Shown: in pieces, positions 14,268 to 15,946 of the stretch
Numbering within the stretch: the stretch's first letter is position 1
Layout: the number at the start of each line of letters is the position of its first letter
Source: an uncultured Acidobacteriota bacterium
Lineage (GTDB): Bacteria > Acidobacteriota > Terriglobia > Bryobacterales > Bryobacteraceae
Assembly (NCBI GenBank): GCA_937952345.1
Contig: CALFYN010000622.1
Coordinates: 1 to 15,946, forward strand
DNA: 15,946 nucleotides
Direction of reading: 5' to 3'
Notes under the pieces: generated by a model
Databases searched by the model: none
What the model was told of the DNA's origin: nothing
Seen by the model: only the letters and a program-made list of their open reading frames with translations
Program-made: the position numbers and the translations under genes

Positions 14268-15470
14268 GTGTACCGACTTGCAGTCTCGTTCGTGTTGATG
14301 ATGGTTCCGGCGCTGGCGGCGGAAGCGGATGCTCTCGCCATCTCGGCCAACATCCAGGCCAGGCACCAACCCTTCGGCACGATCCTCGATCCGTTTCTCG
14401 ACCAGAACGGCAACGTCACGGGCTATACGCGCTGTGGCGACTCGGCCATCTGGACCGGCCACTACCTGGCCGCCGAAGCGTTCCGCTATCAGGTAACACG
14501 CAACCCCGAGGCGCTGCGCTATGCGCTGGGCGCGATCACCGGGATCAAGAACCTCCTCGATGTGACGGGCAACAACAGCCTCGCCCGCTGCATCGTGCCT
14601 AAGGATTCGCCATTCGCGGCGGGCATCGTGCAGGAGGAGTCGCACCACAAGATCGGCGAGGGCACGTGTCTCGGAAGGCCTTGCTACTGGGTGGGCAACA
14701 CGTCGCGCGATCAGTATGTGGGCGCGTTCTTCGGGCTCGCCGTGGCGTGGGAAGTGATCGACGATGCCGGGGTGCGCAACACGGCGAGGGATCTGATCAC
14801 GCGAATGCTTGACCGGCTGCTCGATGACGATTGGGCCATCAAGGCGCCCGATGGTGAGACCAGCACCGTGTTCTGGTTCCGTCCCGATCAGAAGTTGAGC
14901 CTGCTGTCGATCGGCGCGAAGCTGAACAACTCGCGGTATGGCTCGAAGTATGGCTGGCAGCGCTTCTTCGAAGGAGGGTTGACGGGGGCTCCGATTGTGG
15001 CCGAGATCGCCGATCCGCACAACAGCTACTTCAAGTTCAACCTGGACGCGCTGACGTTCTATCATCTGGTGCGTTGGGAGGGGAACCGTACGTACAAGGG
15101 CTGGTACACCGACGCGTACCGGCTGTTGCGCCGTACGCTGGACAGCCACGGCAACGCTCACTTCAACATGATCGACCGCGGGATACAGGGCGCCAACGCG
15201 CAGCGTGACGCCGAGACCCGGATGCTGCTGGAGCAGTGGCTGCAACGTCCGCGGCGCGATGAGGCGGTGGATTGGCGCGGCACGTACTCGTCGTGTTGGG
15301 AAGAAGACCGCGCTTGCGAGCCCATCCCCGTGCCGCAGCGCGTGCGTACAGACTTCCTCTGGCAGCGCAGCCCGTTCCTGCTCTATGGGGGCGGCATCGG
15401 GAATATCGAAGGAGCAGGCATCGACTACATCCTGCCCTATTGGATGGCGCGCTATTATGGCGTGCTGTAG
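14268..15470 (+). CDS. Secreted protein of unknown function, possibly alpha/alpha-barrel
   Basis: A 400-aa protein from GTG, supported by AAGGAG upstream. Residues 1-20 (MYRLAVSFVLMMVPALAAEA) are a Sec signal peptide. I do not recognise a named family. The mature part has repeated helical segments with aromatic-rich, Gly-Asp-containing loops: CGDSAIWTGHYLAAEAFRYQ (about 56-75), SRDQYVGAFFGLAVAWEVID (about 146-165), FNLDALTFYHLVRW (about 260), and WQRSPFLLYGG near the end. This pattern recalls six-hairpin (alpha/alpha) toroid glycosidases and related secreted proteins, but no catalytic pair can be assigned. Cysteines at CGDSA, RCIVP, GTCLGRPCYW and SCWEEDRAC suggest disulfides. It is divergent from the gamma-glutamyltranspeptidase gene and followed after 3 nt, in the same frame, by another secreted protein. 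Confidence 0.78.
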   Translation: MYRLAVSFVLMMVPALAAEADALAISANIQARHQPFGTILDPFLDQNGNVTGYTRCGDSAIWTGHYLAAEAFRYQVTRNPEALRYALGAITGIKNLLDVTGNNSLARCIVPKDSPFAAGIVQEESHHKIGEGTCLGRPCYWVGNTSRDQYVGAFFGLAVAWEVIDDAGVRNTARDLITRMLDRLLDDDWAIKAPDGETSTVFWFRPDQKLSLLSIGAKLNNSRYGSKYGWQRFFEGGLTGAPIVAEIADPHNSYFKFNLDALTFYHLVRWEGNRTYKGWYTDAYRLLRRTLDSHGNAHFNMIDRGIQGANAQRDAETRMLLEQWLQRPRRDEAVDWRGTYSSCWEEDRACEPIPVPQRVRTDFLWQRSPFLLYGGGIGNIEGAGIDYILPYWMARYYGVL

Positions 15471-15473
15471 AGG

Positions 15474-15946
15474 ATGTTGCTTCAGGTTGCTGTAGTACTC
15501 ATCAGTGTGGCTCCGCTGTTCGGGCAGGTATGCCGGCTGTCGGTGGCGGGGTTGAATCGCGAGCGGCGGGTGATGGGGCCGGTGTCGGCCGAGTGCCCCG
15601 ATCCGCTGCACACGGCTCCCTTCGGAAATTGGGGGGTGACATCGAACTTCGGCGGCAAGTTGAACGGCCATCAGTTCGATGGATGGTGCCACGACATACG
15701 TATTTGCGAGAACGACGGCACCTGCCGCAACGTGTGCCGCGATGGCTGGTATGAGTGGAACAGTTGCACCACCAACACGCGGTTCCAGCCGCCGAACTGC
15801 ACGCTGTACAACGCCAAAGACTGCACCGAGCAGGTGAGCACGACGGGGATCAACGTGCTGGGAACGCAGACCGTGGATATCGGCGTGGCCTGCCCGTCGG
15901 CATCGCCCAGCAGCGAGTCCCTCGATCGCGGCGGCTGCAACGAGGT
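15474..15946 (+). CDS. Cysteine-rich secreted protein, 3' end cut by window edge
   Basis: Open from ATG at 15474 to the window end (157 codons visible, no stop). MLLQVAVVLISVAPLFGQ is a Sec signal peptide, the main support for this start. The mature part holds 11 cysteines among the visible residues (20, 41, 72, 78, 84, 88, 98, 109, 117, 140, 155), clustered between 72 and 117 with Gly, Trp, Asn and Asp, so it is probably a small-domain, disulfide-bonded extracellular protein. The spacing C-x5-C-x3-C-x9-C from C78, with a Gly two before C84 and a Gly-Trp after C88, faintly recalls EGF-like modules, but this is speculative. No family is recognised. It starts 3 nt after the previous TAG and in the same frame; AGAGG sits directly against the ATG, too close for a good Shine-Dalgarno, so coupling to the upstream gene is likely. 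Confidence 0.7.
   Translation, partial: MLLQVAVVLISVAPLFGQVCRLSVAGLNRERRVMGPVSAECPDPLHTAPFGNWGVTSNFGGKLNGHQFDGWCHDIRICENDGTCRNVCRDGWYEWNSCTTNTRFQPPNCTLYNAKDCTEQVSTTGINVLGTQTVDIGVACPSASPSSESLDRGGCNE

Noticed and set aside
14201..14419. Longer start for the gamma-glutamyltranspeptidase
   Set aside because: It would bury the signal peptide that begins at 14200 and overlap the divergent secreted-protein gene.
14259..15692. 477-aa open frame on the minus strand
   Set aside because: It mirrors the + strand gene at 14268, which has a signal peptide and a Shine-Dalgarno. The minus frame is His/Arg/Pro-rich, has no recognisable domain and runs across two + strand genes.

Overview
The window is GC-rich, densely packed bacterial DNA. 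The best guess for the source is a soil-type Acidobacteriota of the Bryobacter/Solibacter kind. The grounds are a eukaryote-like Ser/Thr kinase with PEGA domains, a small protein of the 'TGP-T-EGK-RS-S-QNA-KH' family that is numerous in Acidobacteria and Planctomycetes, and the style of the surface-polysaccharide genes. This placement rests on recollection of protein families, not on a marker gene. No rRNA, tRNA, CRISPR array, transposase or prophage gene was seen.

Left block (1-6177, all + strand): a five-gene, tightly packed surface-polysaccharide operon. In order it holds a GT4 glycosyltransferase cut by the window edge, a second GT4 glycosyltransferase, a secreted DUF3108 protein, a fused glycosyltransferase-methyltransferase, and an ABC-2 polysaccharide-export permease with an extra N-terminal beta-type domain. 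Gaps are 23, -4, 2 and 7 nt. The logical job is assembly, possible methyl capping and export of a glycan. The ATPase partner of the permease is not in the window. A perfect CRP-type palindrome lies over the permease stop codon.

Middle block: a gene for a 221-aa protein of the repeated acidobacterial family (6289-6954) converges on a membrane-anchored Ser/Thr kinase with two PEGA domains (7034-8740, minus). The kinase is divergent from ftsY. ftsY is followed within a few bases by ribD and ribE, so the SRP receptor and two riboflavin-biosynthesis enzymes form one apparent operon (8810-11514). The ribE end and the end of a convergent DHH-type phosphoesterase gene (11531-12484, minus) share one perfect hairpin.

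Right block: a secreted gamma-glutamyltranspeptidase-family hydrolase (12557-14200, minus) lies upstream of the DHH gene on the same strand. Divergent from it is a pair of + strand genes for secreted proteins of unknown function: a 400-aa protein (14268-15470) and, three bases later and in the same frame, a cysteine-rich protein that runs off the right edge (15474 onward).

Codon choice changes along the window. The polysaccharide block is dominated by C-ending codons (CTC, CCC, TCC, GCC, ATC), so its other frames stay open and rich in Pro/Ser/Thr. The right end uses more G-ending codons. Intergenic spaces are all about 110 bp or less, so no gene-free stretch exceeds 300 bases.
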